Assembly (NCBI RefSeq): GCF_003391395.1
Contig: NZ_CP024190.1
Coordinates: 4,278,001-4,342,000, forward strand
DNA: 64,000 bases
Source: Mycobacterium marinum
GTDB taxonomy: Bacteria > Actinomycetota > Actinomycetes > Mycobacteriales > Mycobacteriaceae
Direction: 5' to 3'
Below are positions 32,315 through 40,839 of this stretch, in pieces. Position numbers and translations under genes: made by a program. The stretch's first letter is position 1, and each line of letters begins with the position of its first letter. The notes under the pieces were generated by a model. The model did no database searches. It was given only the letters and a program-made list of their open reading frames with translations, and was not told where the DNA came from.

Positions 32315-32439
32315 GATTCCCCCTCGTGCGGGTGGTATCTCATCCAGAGTTCAACCGCCTCATGACTGGACAGCCAACGGCTACACAGACATTCGGGACA
32401 GTGGGCAAGATAGAGCGCGGCGGCCGTAGTGGTGCTCAT
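32311..32439 (-). CDS. Tiny Cys/His protein (42 aa)
   Basis: A 42-codon gene from ATG at 32439: MSTTTAAALYLAHCPECLCS, with the metal-binding pattern HCPECLC then H. ATGA upstream and GTGA downstream. Credible small zinc protein. Confidence 0.55.
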   Translation of the reverse strand: MSTTTAAALYLAHCPECLCSRWLSSHEAVELWMRYHPHEGES

Positions 32440-32750
32440 GCGACCATCACCGCCCGCACGTGATCCTTGGCCCGCTGTAGCAGCTCCCGCGCCTCGCTGA
32501 TCGTCGCCTGATCGTTGTAGTCCTCGATGCGACCGAAGCGCCGCGGCAGAGCTAGCCTCGTGGCATCCAGTGCCCCATCGCGAATGCGCGACGTTGGGCT
32601 AGTGGTGGTGATCGCCGCGACGATGCACAGGCACGGCCAGTTGCAGATCCATTCGAATGCCGTGCCCTTGGGTAACTCAGGTTGCCTGCCCAGGAACTCT
32701 CGGGCCAGCGACAGCGCTTGTAGCACGTCGGCCGCGATGCTCTCGCTCAC
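32436..32750 (-). CDS. Hypothetical phage protein
   Basis: A 104-residue helical protein (MSESIAADVLQALSLAREFL; ISEARELLQRAKDHVRAVMV). ATGA overlaps both neighbours. Function unknown. Confidence 0.55.
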   Translation of the reverse strand: MSESIAADVLQALSLAREFLGRQPELPKGTAFEWICNWPCLCIVAAITTTSPTSRIRDGALDATRLALPRRFGRIEDYNDQATISEARELLQRAKDHVRAVMVA

Positions 32751-33070
32751 ACCAGCCTCCCGGTGGTTGTGGTGGCGCGCGGTTCGATGGTGTCTACGAA
32801 TCGTTCAAGTAGTGGTATGTGCCAGGGGCATTGGTCGATGACGGCGTTGGCGACGATGCCGCCGACCGTGTAGAGGTCGAGTCCGGTTGTGGTGGCGGTG
32901 TTGTCGATGGTCTTGATGAGTCCGCCGAATGTGGGGCTGTGGTCGAGGGTTTGGCAGATGGCGGCGGCTTGTGTCGTGTAGTCGGTGGCCGGGTTGGCGT
33001 GGGCTCGGCTGATGGTGAGGGTGGCGGCGGCGAGCACGCTGAGGGTGGCAAGTAAGGTGGGGCGGATCAT
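32747..33070 (-). CDS. Secreted DUF732-like protein
   Basis: A 107-residue protein starting MIRPTLLATLSVLAAATLTI (ATGA overlap). A typical Sec signal peptide is followed by HANPATDYTTQAAAICQTLD and a second Cys in VIDQCPW, the paired cysteines of mycobacterial DUF732 secreted proteins. It is unusual inside an early phage operon and is probably cargo acquired from a mycobacterium; its function is unknown. Confidence 0.7.
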   Translation of the reverse strand: MIRPTLLATLSVLAAATLTISRAHANPATDYTTQAAAICQTLDHSPTFGGLIKTIDNTATTTGLDLYTVGGIVANAVIDQCPWHIPLLERFVDTIEPRATTTTGRLV

Positions 33071-33675
33071 TTCACCGTCTCCATCGTGTCGGCGTAATGC
33101 TGGGTCAGGATGCGGAAGCATTCGGCGGTGGCCTGCGCGTCGCCGAGTGCGGTGTGTTCCGCGTGGTTGGTGACGCCGAGCTGGGCGCAGATATCGGCCA
33201 GGCCAACAAGCTCATTGGGCGCCAGGTGTAGTGCCGGTCCGGCGTAGGCGGCGAGGTCGGCTAGGCGGTGATGCCACGGGCGGGGAATGGACAATGAACT
33301 GCACAGAGCGCCTTTAACTGCGGAAAAGCCTGCTGTGACCATCTGGGAGTCGAACGCCGGGTTACATCCGGCAAAAGTGTTGCCGGATAGCATGTCCCAT
33401 AGAGTGCAGTAGTCCGCATGCGTTGGCGGCCATGCGTGTTGACGCCGTTTGTAAAGCCCGCGTTCGTAGTAGCGGTTGATCGCGAGCGCTTCATCGTCTG
33501 CGTTATCAAACGTGCCCTCCGGCACTTTCGGGACGAAATACAGGTACTCGCCGGTGTCGACGTTGACGGCCGCCACCTCGATCGGCAAATGCACACCTGG
33601 GCTCAGTCCGGTGGTCTCCACGTCCACGACAATCAGTTGCCTGGAAGGCTTCTCGGTTACACTGGTTTCTGCCAT
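33067..33675 (-). CDS. DnaQ-like 3'-5' exonuclease
   Basis: A 202-residue exonuclease; ATG at 33675. Exo I is QLIVVDVETTGLSPG, Exo II is FAGCNPAFDSQMV, and Exo III is HAEHTALGDAQATAECFRIL (DEDDh type). It probably proofreads or processes phage DNA near the RecT system. The upstream frame extension is a shadow of the neighbouring gene. Confidence 0.87.
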   Translation of the reverse strand: MAETSVTEKPSRQLIVVDVETTGLSPGVHLPIEVAAVNVDTGEYLYFVPKVPEGTFDNADDEALAINRYYERGLYKRRQHAWPPTHADYCTLWDMLSGNTFAGCNPAFDSQMVTAGFSAVKGALCSSLSIPRPWHHRLADLAAYAGPALHLAPNELVGLADICAQLGVTNHAEHTALGDAQATAECFRILTQHYADTMETVK

Positions 33676-34022
33676 TGCGGACCTTTCTCCTTGGTTGTCG
33701 TTGGCCTCGGCTGCGGGACACGGCCGAGGTCGCTTATTTCCATTGATTTGGCGACGGCACGGAAGCGGTCTGCGAGATCTAGCCAGAAGTTTTTGTCGCC
33801 ACTCTGCGTTGACCACAGCCGCGCCGCCATCGAGGCTGTGAGGACGTCTTTATGCGTGAGCCCGAGGTGCCCCGCGCCGGAGAACGCAGCAGAGTCCGGC
33901 GCGGGGCTTTCCGCGGCTGCAGCAGGCGGGTTTGTGGTGATGCCCGGCGCGGCGAAAACCAAGGTAGACAGCAGGTTTCGGATGTCTTCGACGAGCGCGG
34001 TGAGATGGTCGAGGTCGCTCAT
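33657..34022 (-). CDS. Hypothetical phage protein
   Basis: A 121-residue protein: a helical N-terminus (LDHLTALVEDIRNLLSTLVF), an Ala/Pro linker, and a C-terminal part with HKDVLTASMAARLWSTQSGD. Function unknown. It overlaps the exonuclease start by 19 bases. Confidence 0.55.
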   Translation of the reverse strand: MSDLDHLTALVEDIRNLLSTLVFAAPGITTNPPAAAAESPAPDSAAFSGAGHLGLTHKDVLTASMAARLWSTQSGDKNFWLDLADRFRAVAKSMEISDLGRVPQPRPTTTKEKGPQWQKPV

Positions 34023-34132
34023 GCTTCACCACCGACGTAGTCGTGGACCTGATCAACCCAGAACTCGGGGTCGCAATTCAACCAGTTGAACCTGGCAAGA
34101 CAGTCGAATAGTTGTTCACACCAGAAGCTCAC
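34019..34132 (-). CDS. Tiny hypothetical protein (37 aa)
   Basis: A 37-codon gene from a GTG at 34132: VSFWCEQLFDCLARFNWLNC, acidic and aromatic, ending YVGGEA. ATGA and GTGA overlaps at both ends support translation. Confidence 0.5.
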   Translation of the reverse strand: MSFWCEQLFDCLARFNWLNCDPEFWVDQVHDYVGGEA

Positions 34133-34386
34133 GCGACCACCGCCAGCGCGTCGATCTTGTCGGGCCGGAACCCGGACCAATATCGCTCACCGGTGCTGGT
34201 CTCGGCCAGCACCACCGGCAATGAGGTCAGACCCAGGTAGGCGATCGCCTCGCCGATGTTCGGGTCATCATCGATGTCGACCTCGCTGAACGCAATCCCG
34301 CGCCGGCTCAGGCGGCGTTTCGTCGCCTCGCACGCCATGCACTTGGGGTGATTGCGGGTATAGACGGTGACGATTGGGGTGATCAC
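34129..34386 (-). CDS. Glutaredoxin-like / NrdH-type redoxin
   Basis: An 85-residue thioredoxin-fold protein with the active site TRNHPKCMACEATKRRL (Cys16-Cys19, CxxC) and TSLPVVLAETSTGERYWSGF, RPDKI at the end, as in NrdH. It would supply electrons to ribonucleotide reductase or another reductase. Common in mycobacteriophages. GTGA overlap with the tiny gene downstream. Confidence 0.87.
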   Translation of the reverse strand: MITPIVTVYTRNHPKCMACEATKRRLSRRGIAFSEVDIDDDPNIGEAIAYLGLTSLPVVLAETSTGERYWSGFRPDKIDALAVVA

Positions 34387-34616
34387 AGGCCCGTCTCCTT
34401 GTCCCGCCGCGCCCAGGTGCGCGAACGTTCATCCCTTATCCGCCGGTCTCGCAGGAGTTCCAGATGCCCGATCAACGCCACCCAGACCACGGCCAACACG
34501 CCCACCCCGATGTCGATGTAGGCGTCCGATTCATTGCCGGAGACGAACGCCGACACCGCGTCAATCGCGAACCCGAACGCACACAGCAGCAAAACCAGAC
34601 GGGCAGCGATACTCAT
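34383..34616 (-). CDS. Small membrane protein, two helices
   Basis: A 77-residue protein (MSIAARLVLLLCAFGFAIDA) with hydrophobic segments at residues about 4-25 and 34-53 and a basic C-terminal tail (LRDRRIRDERSRTWARRDKE). Probably an inner-membrane protein; function unknown. ATGA overlap with the redoxin gene. Confidence 0.6.
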   Translation of the reverse strand: MSIAARLVLLLCAFGFAIDAVSAFVSGNESDAYIDIGVGVLAVVWVALIGHLELLRDRRIRDERSRTWARRDKETGL

Positions 34617-35455
34617 AGGTGGGCCTCCGCTTCGGCTCGTGTGATGTAGAAGTGGATGCCGGATGCGCATTCGTTCCAACGGTTTTCGTCGAAGGGTTTA
34701 GTGGGGCGAACCGTTTCGCCGACCCAATACTTAAAGTTGTAATCCCGTGTGCTTATTGCCGATTGGCAAGGCTGTCCGTCAGCATCGAATATCGCTAGCA
34801 CCTCGGCAGTCTCTGCTCGGCATTTACGCCCAGTCGCGTTAGACCGCCTAGCATCACCAGGGATACGCAGCTTGACGATCTTTCCGCCAGCCGCCCTCTT
34901 CCACCCGATGACATCACCCTCATCGGGTAGTACTGCCAGCCGAGCGATCACAAGGTCTATTTGTTTCGCGCCGGCCAGGTACGCGTCGGTCAGGTCCGCG
35001 CCGGCCAGGTCCGCGCCGGCCAAGTACGCGTCGGCCAGGTACGCGCGGGTCAGGTACGCGCGGGTCAGGTACACGCGGGTCAGGTCCGCGTCGGTCAGGT
35101 ACGCGTCGGTCAGGTCCGCGCCGGTCAGGTCCGCGCGGTTCAGGTTCGCGCGGGTCAGGTTCGCGCGGGCCAGGTTCGCGCGGGTCAGGTACGCGTCGGT
35201 CAGGTCCGCGCCGGTCAGGTCCGCGCGGTTCAGGTTCGCGCGGGTCAGGTTCGCGCGGGCCAGGTTCGCGCGGGTCAGGTCCGCGTCGGTCAGGTCCGCG
35301 TCGACCAAGTACGCGTCGGCCAGGTACGCGCGGGTCAGGTACGCGCGGGTCAGGTTCGCGCCGGCTTTGACTGCCTCCTCTACTGCTTGCCGTAAATCCC
35401 GCGCATGGGCCGCGGTGTACAGCACGTGGCCTGTCCTCGACTTGATTTCGATCAT
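34613..35455 (-). CDS. Pentapeptide-repeat protein
   Basis: A 280-residue protein (MIEIKSRTGHVLYTAAHARD). Residues about 30-160 are about 25 tandem pentapeptides of the form A(D/N)L(T/A)(R/D), such as ANLTRANLNRADLTGADLTD. They form a right-handed quadrilateral beta-helix. The C-terminus (WKRAAGGKIVKLRIPGDARR) is a separate domain ending FYITRAEAEAHL. The DNA shows the same unit as 15-base repeats. DNA-mimic activity (as in MfpA) is one possibility; none is shown. Confidence 0.87.
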   Translation of the reverse strand: MIEIKSRTGHVLYTAAHARDLRQAVEEAVKAGANLTRAYLTRAYLADAYLVDADLTDADLTRANLARANLTRANLNRADLTGADLTDAYLTRANLARANLTRANLNRADLTGADLTDAYLTDADLTRVYLTRAYLTRAYLADAYLAGADLAGADLTDAYLAGAKQIDLVIARLAVLPDEGDVIGWKRAAGGKIVKLRIPGDARRSNATGRKCRAETAEVLAIFDADGQPCQSAISTRDYNFKYWVGETVRPTKPFDENRWNECASGIHFYITRAEAEAHL

Positions 35456-35736
35456 CGGTTCACCTCTTCGCATTCGCAGCCCCGCCGGTGGACCCACCCC
35501 TGTTCACGAATCACCGCCAGCGCCACCGACGCCGGGTGGTAGCAGTCGCTGTCACGCCACACGTGGCGGTCCACCCGGTAGGCGGCCCAGCCGAGCGCGA
35601 TCGTGTCGATAATCAGGCCAGCGGCCGGCGCCCAGTGGCCGACGCAGGCCAGTGCGCAGGAAACCCCGAGCGTGGTGGCTGCGGCGGCCCCGAGAATGTA
35701 GGGCAGGTGGGCGGCGAGACGCGCGAAGGCGGTCAT
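35452..35736 (-). CDS. Small membrane protein
   Basis: A 94-residue protein (MTAFARLAAHLPYILGAAAA) with two hydrophobic stretches at residues about 10-35 and 38-55, followed by a soluble tail with CECEEVNR. ATGA overlaps its neighbours. Function unknown. Confidence 0.6.
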   Translation of the reverse strand: MTAFARLAAHLPYILGAAAATTLGVSCALACVGHWAPAAGLIIDTIALGWAAYRVDRHVWRDSDCYHPASVALAVIREQGWVHRRGCECEEVNR

Positions 35737-36041
35737 GACAGCGCCCCTAGTTCGTTAATCCGCCCATAGCCCACGGTGATGATCTGCTTCGTCCTGATAT
35801 CAACCACGCACATTGCCATGTCTCCCACAAACTTTCGCTTGTCATCCGACCCACTCGGCCGACTCGGCATCTTCAATGCCTCCAACACCCACTCAGGCTC
35901 AATAAGCCTGGCGGCCATGCGAATCCGCGCGTGATGACACACACTAAACCCGCCAATCGTCAACGCCGGAAGTGTGCAGCCGGAAAAACGCTGCTGCAGC
36001 AGCCTCGTGCGCTGCTCGTCAACCGCGCGGCGGTCGACCAC
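35733..36041 (-). CDS. Hypothetical protein (DUF4258-like pattern)
   Basis: A 102-residue protein with CHHARIRMAARLIEPEWVLE and MCVVDIRTKQIITVGYGRIN, like DUF4258/BrnT-type small proteins. Resemblance is by eye only. ATGA overlap with the membrane protein gene. Confidence 0.5.
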   Translation of the reverse strand: MVDRRAVDEQRTRLLQQRFSGCTLPALTIGGFSVCHHARIRMAARLIEPEWVLEALKMPSRPSGSDDKRKFVGDMAMCVVDIRTKQIITVGYGRINELGALS

Positions 36042-36055
36042 CTGCGGCTCTCAAT

Positions 36056-36394
36056 TCAGTAACCCCGCTGCCGCAGAACGCGATTCACCGCGTCTTCGCC
36101 AACCGGATCGCAGTACGCGATTACTCGCAGCAAGTCCGGGTCGTTCATCGCCGCCCGACGCCGCTGCGGCTCAAGATCAAGAAACGCATCGAACGAAAGA
36201 TGCGTACGCCGCAACGCCTTATCGAACCGCCGCACCAACCGGTGCACCTTCTGCGCCGACACCATGCCGTCACCGCGATCAATCAACGCCTTACGAGCAG
36301 CGTTGGACACCCGCTCTAGTTGGCTTCCGGCGAGGGCATCACGGCCTGTTGTGGAAACACCGGAGGGGGCGGGGGCTGGCCCGGGGGGGCTCAT
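36056..36394 (-). CDS. Hypothetical phage protein
   Basis: A 112-residue protein, basic, with a Pro-rich start and a helical C-terminus (SFDAFLDLEPQRRRAAMNDP; VNRVLRQRGY). ATGA overlap with the antirepressor gene. Function unknown. Confidence 0.5.
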   Translation of the reverse strand: MSPPGPAPAPSGVSTTGRDALAGSQLERVSNAARKALIDRGDGMVSAQKVHRLVRRFDKALRRTHLSFDAFLDLEPQRRRAAMNDPDLLRVIAYCDPVGEDAVNRVLRQRGY

Positions 36395-37248
36395 GTCGTT
36401 GCCACCAATGCCAGCGGAGGGCCGCCAGTATGTCCGCCCAGCCGGCGATGGAGTTCGCCGATCCCCTTCGGGGTAATCCGCACCGTAGGTTCGGCATTGA
36501 CCATCTCGCCGCGGCCCTCGTGCCAGAATGGCTTGCCTACCTTCTCGGCTAGGCGGCCATTGTTGACCTGCGTCTGGTACGCCTTCCAGCGGCCGTCGCG
36601 GCGGAATACCCAGCCAAGGCCGGCCATGAAGCGGTACAGCTTGCGCTCGCCGGTGGAGATGGCGGGGTCACGGTTGAGCACCTTCGCGGCGTCGGCTACC
36701 GAGTAGTCGCCGGTAGCGTCGGCCAGCTCATTCCAGGCGGCGGCGGGTAGGGCGAGCGCACGTGCGTGGACTTCAGCTTCCTCGCGCGCCCGCTCGGCGG
36801 CCTCGGCGCGCTCCGCTTGGTTGGCGGCGGCGCGCAGGGCTTCGGCGTAGGTCTGAGGAATGGCGGGTGCTGCGGCTTGGCGGGTCTCGGCCTCGCGCGT
36901 CCGGACGGCGAAGTAGGTCTGCGCAGCGGCGACCTCTAGCTTGCGAGGATCGCCGTTCATTGCGACGAGGTAGCAAGCTAGCCGGGACAGGTGGAAGTCT
37001 TCGGCCTCACGCTGGGCGCCGGAGCCGATCGGGACCATTTTGCCGGCGGTGGCAACATGCCTGGCCATGTCATGACCGGCGTTGTGGCCCGAGATTCGGG
37101 CTCGCCCGATCGCGTCGGCGAAGCGCCGCCATTGGTCGTAGCCGAGCAGTGGCATCAGGTCTCGGGCCGACCACCATTCGCGGCCCTCGGGCGTTGTGTG
37201 GCGGATCGCGTCGAACGGGGTGCTGGCGTGGGTGGGTTCGGCGGTCAT
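36391..37248 (-). CDS. Antirepressor (DinD/BRO N-terminus, KilAC C-terminus)
   Basis: A 285-residue protein starting MTAEPTHASTPFDAIRHTTP (ATGA overlap). The N-terminal domain (REWWSARDLMPLLGYDQWRR ... HLSRLACYLVAMNGDPRKLE) is of DinD/BRO type. The C-terminal domain (YSVADAAKVLNRDPAISTGE ... FMAGLGWVFRRDGRWKAYQT) is KilAC. Such proteins counteract the phage repressor or regulate early genes. It is the third gene of the leftward early operon from the immunity switch. Confidence 0.87.
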   Translation of the reverse strand: MTAEPTHASTPFDAIRHTTPEGREWWSARDLMPLLGYDQWRRFADAIGRARISGHNAGHDMARHVATAGKMVPIGSGAQREAEDFHLSRLACYLVAMNGDPRKLEVAAAQTYFAVRTREAETRQAAAPAIPQTYAEALRAAANQAERAEAAERAREEAEVHARALALPAAAWNELADATGDYSVADAAKVLNRDPAISTGERKLYRFMAGLGWVFRRDGRWKAYQTQVNNGRLAEKVGKPFWHEGRGEMVNAEPTVRITPKGIGELHRRLGGHTGGPPLALVATT

Positions 37249-37532
37249 CGCGCACCACCTTCGGGGTCGACGGCGAAGGCCGCACGGATGTTGACCGCCC
37301 ATGACTTGACAGTCAGCTGGTAACCGTCCCAGTAGGCGGTGGTGACCCCATGGCGCTGGGCGTCACCGTGACCTGTCCCGGTCATGCCGCCGGTGCCGCT
37401 CGGAGCGTTCGCCCGGCATCGAGAGAGTTCGTCTTGAGACTTACTCACGGCGGCGATGGCCTCGGCGTAGCCGGGGGTGATACCACCGGGTAGGTCAGTT
37501 GGCTCGCTGGGACTGCGGCGCGGGGTGGTCAT
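37245..37532 (-). CDS. Small hypothetical protein
   Basis: A 95-residue protein (MTTPRRSPSEPTDLPGGITP), mostly polar. It is coupled to both neighbours (ATGA). Function unknown. Confidence 0.5.
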   Translation of the reverse strand: MTTPRRSPSEPTDLPGGITPGYAEAIAAVSKSQDELSRCRANAPSGTGGMTGTGHGDAQRHGVTTAYWDGYQLTVKSWAVNIRAAFAVDPEGGAR

Positions 37533-37765
37533 GCGCTGGCCTCGGCGCGCTCAGTCGCGAGTTTCTCGATGTCGGCGCGGGAGAACAGGTATGCGCCATT
37601 CTTCCCAGGCAGTTTGTGCACCGGCTTGAGTTCACCGGACGTGACCCACCTAGCGACCGTCACTTGGTTGATCTCAAGGAGGCGTGCGACTTCCGCCGAT
37701 CCAATGAAGTTAGCGGGGGGCGGTGATTTCGGGCTTCTATTGTGCAATGCCACGTGACACACCAT
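37529..37765 (-). CDS. Excisionase/Cro-like HTH protein (MerR-type HTH_17)
   Basis: About 78 residues; ATG at 37765 chosen, although no ribosome site is evident. ANFIGSAEVARLLEINQVTV then ARWVTSGELKPVHKLPGKNG is the winged helix of HTH_17/Xis proteins. It is the first leftward gene, divergent from the repressor across an operator region, so it may be the Cro-equivalent, the excisionase, or both. Confidence 0.75.
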   Translation of the reverse strand: MVCHVALHNRSPKSPPPANFIGSAEVARLLEINQVTVARWVTSGELKPVHKLPGKNGAYLFSRADIEKLATERAEASA

Positions 37766-37890
37766 TGCACAGTGCATTGCGCAGCACAAGACCACCGTGG
37801 CGTGTCGAGATCATGTCGTGGAGGTTACGAGAGCTAGGTAAATGCACTATGTATTGCACAATGCGTTGCTCTGTGCATATCCTTTGGTCC
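37739..37890. promoter_or_regulatory. Immunity switch: repeated TTGCACA operators and divergent promoters
   Basis: ATTGTGCAAT (37739-37748) recurs inverted as ATTGCACAAT (37853-37862). TGCACAGTGCA (37766-37776) and further TTGC/GTGCA half-sites lie between them and at 37843-37878. A rightward promoter fits TTGCAC (37855-37860), 17 bases, TATCCT (37878-37883), which would start transcription at or next to the repressor ATG (leaderless). One operator covers its -35. Leftward promoter not resolved. Confidence 0.65.
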
Positions 37891-38362
<472 letters not shown>

Positions 38363-38567
38363 CTAACCGGTCCATGCGAACGGTGGTGCAGATCGCGGGA
38401 CGACTCTAGCGTACTGGTAGACCTGCGCCCAACTATCAGAGGGACCAGTACCCACCCGATCGTCGTTTTTTCGGTGCCGCGCACCCGACTGGAGGGATCG
38501 GGCGAGCGCACCACCGTGCCCGTGAGGCAGGATAGAAGCAACCGCACCGTTAGTCGGAGGGACCGCA

Positions 38568-38813
38568 TTGATCGGGTATGTCGCCCTGCTGGGACTGGGT
38601 TACGTGTTGGGCGCGAAGGCCGGGCGCCGCCGTTACGAGCAGATCGCCGGCACCTATCGCGCGCTTACCGGCAGCCCCGCCGCCAAAACGGTGATCGACG
38701 CCGGACGCCGCAAGATCGCCAACCGCGTCTCCCCCGATTCCGGGTTCGTCACGTTGACCGAGATCGACGCGCAGACGGTCGTCGTTGAACGCCAACCCAA
38801 GGCCGCACCCTGA
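38568..38813 (+). CDS. Rv2342-like small protein
   Basis: An 81-residue protein starting with the ATG at 38568. A short hydrophobic N-terminus (MIGYVALLGLGYVLGAKAGR) suggests a membrane anchor (YtxH-like) and is followed by RRRYEQIAGTYRALTGSPAA. Its position beside dnaG equals that of M. tuberculosis Rv2342, and it marks the start of host sequence. Function unknown. Confidence 0.8.
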   Translation: MIGYVALLGLGYVLGAKAGRRRYEQIAGTYRALTGSPAAKTVIDAGRRKIANRVSPDSGFVTLTEIDAQTVVVERQPKAAP

Positions 38814-38827
38814 CCTGACGCCCCGTC

Positions 38828-40798
38828 TCACGCGGTGAGGTCATCGCCGCTGGCCTGTTCCAACAGGCTGCGTCGATAGGCCTCCATGGCGACCAGGTCG
38901 CCAAACAGCGCGTGATACTCGTCGCCTTGTTCAATCGGTGACATCCGCTGGAGCTTGGATTTCACCTCGGCGATCTGCCGGCCCATCCAGACCTCCTGCA
39001 GCCGGGCCAGGACACCACCGATGTAGCGGGGCAGTTTCTCCTCATCAACCTGGATCGTCTCTACCGTCAATTCACTGATCAGCCCTGAGGTCAACGGTGA
39101 AGTGGTCTGTTGGCGCACCATGTCCATCCACTGCGCCCCGGTAACCCCGGTCGCCGTGCCGCCCGCCGCGTCAATGGCTGCTCGCACCGCGGCGTACCCG
39201 GGGTGGGTGAAACTCTCGACGGTCAGGGTGTCGAAGACCGGCCCGGCCAGCGCCGGGTACTGCAGCGCCGATTTGAGTGCCTCACGCTGCGGCCACAGCG
39301 TCGGATCACGCGGGTCGGGGCGAGCGGCGGCCGGCTCGGCAGAGCCCGTGTCAGTGGACTCGTGAGCGGCGCGACGAGGTGTCTTGGTCGCGGCACCACC
39401 CCGGTTCGGTCTGGTGGCGTTCTTCGCTTCGCCACGCACCCGGTCGATGACTTGAGCCACATCGTCCCAACCGACCCAACCGGCCAACTGCCGGGCGTAC
39501 TCGTCGCGCAGCGTGGGGTCTTTGATCTGACCCACCATCGGTACGCAGCGGCGTAACGCGCCCACCCGGCCCTCGGCGCTCTCCAGGTCCGACTCGGCGA
39601 GGGCGGTGCGGATCGCGAACTCGAACAACGGGGTCCGTCGGGCCACTAAGTCACGCAGGGCGGTGTCGCCCGAGGCCAACCGCAGGTCACAAGGGTCCAT
39701 CCCGTCCGGGGCGACCGCGACAAAGGACTGACCGGCCAAATTCTGTTCACCGTCGAAGGCCTTGAGCGCGGCGGCACGGCCCGCTTCGTCACCGTCGAAG
39801 ACATAGATCAGCTCGCCCCGAAAGAAGCTGTCGTCCATCATCAGCCGGCGCAGCATCGCCAAGTGCTCGTCGCCGAACGCGGTGCCGCAGGATGCCACAG
39901 CCGTGGTGACACCGGCCAGATGCATGGCCATCACGTCGGTGTAGCCCTCGACCACCACGGCCTGATGCCCCCTGGCGATATCGCGCTTGGCCAGGTCGAT
40001 GCCGAACAGCACCGAGGACTTCTTGTACAACAGCGTCTCGGGGGTGTTGACGTACTTGGCGTCCATCGGGTCGTCATCGAACAACCTCCGCGCCCCGAAC
40101 CCGATCACCTCACCGGCCGAGGAGCGGATGGGCCACAACAGGCGCCGGTGAAACCGGTCGATCGGGCCACGTCGCCCCTGCCGGGACAACCCGGCCGCCT
40201 CCAGTTCCTTGAACTCAAAGCCCTTGCGCTGCAAATGCTTTGTCAAAGAGTCCCACCCCGACGGCGCAAAGCCGCAGCCGAAGTGGCGGGCGGCCGCAGC
40301 GTCAAAACTGCGCTCGGTCAGGTACTTGCGGGCCAGTGCCGCCTCGGGGGACTCGAGGGCCTCGGCGTAAAACGCCGCGGCCGCCGCATTGGCGGCAATC
40401 AGCCTGCTGCGGCTGCCGCGATCACGCTGCACACTGGTGGCCGCGCCGGTGTAGCTGATCGTGTGACCGATCCGGTCGGCGAGCAGTTCCACCGCCTCGA
40501 CGAAGCTGACGTGTTCGATCTTCTGCACGAACGCGTACACGTCGCCGCCCTCGCCGCAGCCGAAGCAATGGAAGTGGCCGTGATTGGGCCGCACATGAAA
40601 CGACGGCGACTTTTCATTGTGAAACGGGCACAGACCCTTGAGTGAGTCGGCGCCGGCGCGTCGGAGCTGGACGTAGTCGCCGACGACATCCTCGATGCGG
40701 GCGCCTTCGCGGATGGCGGCGATGTCACGATCAGAAATCCGGGACCGGCCTCCCGAACCGGGACGACCCGCATCTCTAGTACCCGCCGGACCCGACAT
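38828..40798 (-). CDS. dnaG: DNA primase DnaG
   Basis: A 656-residue primase making RNA primers for replication. The N-terminal CHC2 zinc domain shows LCPFHNEKSPSFHVRPNHGH and CFGCGEGGDVYAF. The TOPRIM core contains AVVVEGYTDVMAMHLAGV and IYVFDGDEAGRAAALKAFDG. The C-terminal helicase-binding domain ends in a region with VLARLQEVWMGRQIAEVKSK. Length and neighbours match Rv2343c. It ends 15 bases from the convergent Rv2342-like gene. Confidence 0.97.
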   Translation of the reverse strand: MSGPAGTRDAGRPGSGGRSRISDRDIAAIREGARIEDVVGDYVQLRRAGADSLKGLCPFHNEKSPSFHVRPNHGHFHCFGCGEGGDVYAFVQKIEHVSFVEAVELLADRIGHTISYTGAATSVQRDRGSRSRLIAANAAAAAFYAEALESPEAALARKYLTERSFDAAAARHFGCGFAPSGWDSLTKHLQRKGFEFKELEAAGLSRQGRRGPIDRFHRRLLWPIRSSAGEVIGFGARRLFDDDPMDAKYVNTPETLLYKKSSVLFGIDLAKRDIARGHQAVVVEGYTDVMAMHLAGVTTAVASCGTAFGDEHLAMLRRLMMDDSFFRGELIYVFDGDEAGRAAALKAFDGEQNLAGQSFVAVAPDGMDPCDLRLASGDTALRDLVARRTPLFEFAIRTALAESDLESAEGRVGALRRCVPMVGQIKDPTLRDEYARQLAGWVGWDDVAQVIDRVRGEAKNATRPNRGGAATKTPRRAAHESTDTGSAEPAAARPDPRDPTLWPQREALKSALQYPALAGPVFDTLTVESFTHPGYAAVRAAIDAAGGTATGVTGAQWMDMVRQQTTSPLTSGLISELTVETIQVDEEKLPRYIGGVLARLQEVWMGRQIAEVKSKLQRMSPIEQGDEYHALFGDLVAMEAYRRSLLEQASGDDLTA

Positions 40799-40839
40799 CG
40801 GCTCAGTCTAAAGCGTGCACAGCTACGCCATCAGGCCGC

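Noticed and set aside
34960..35370. CRISPR-like or satellite repeats of 15 bases
   Set aside because: They encode the pentapeptide-repeat protein in frame on the minus strand.
34961..35395. Plus-strand ORF of AGQVR repeats
   Set aside because: Antisense reading of the pentapeptide-repeat gene.
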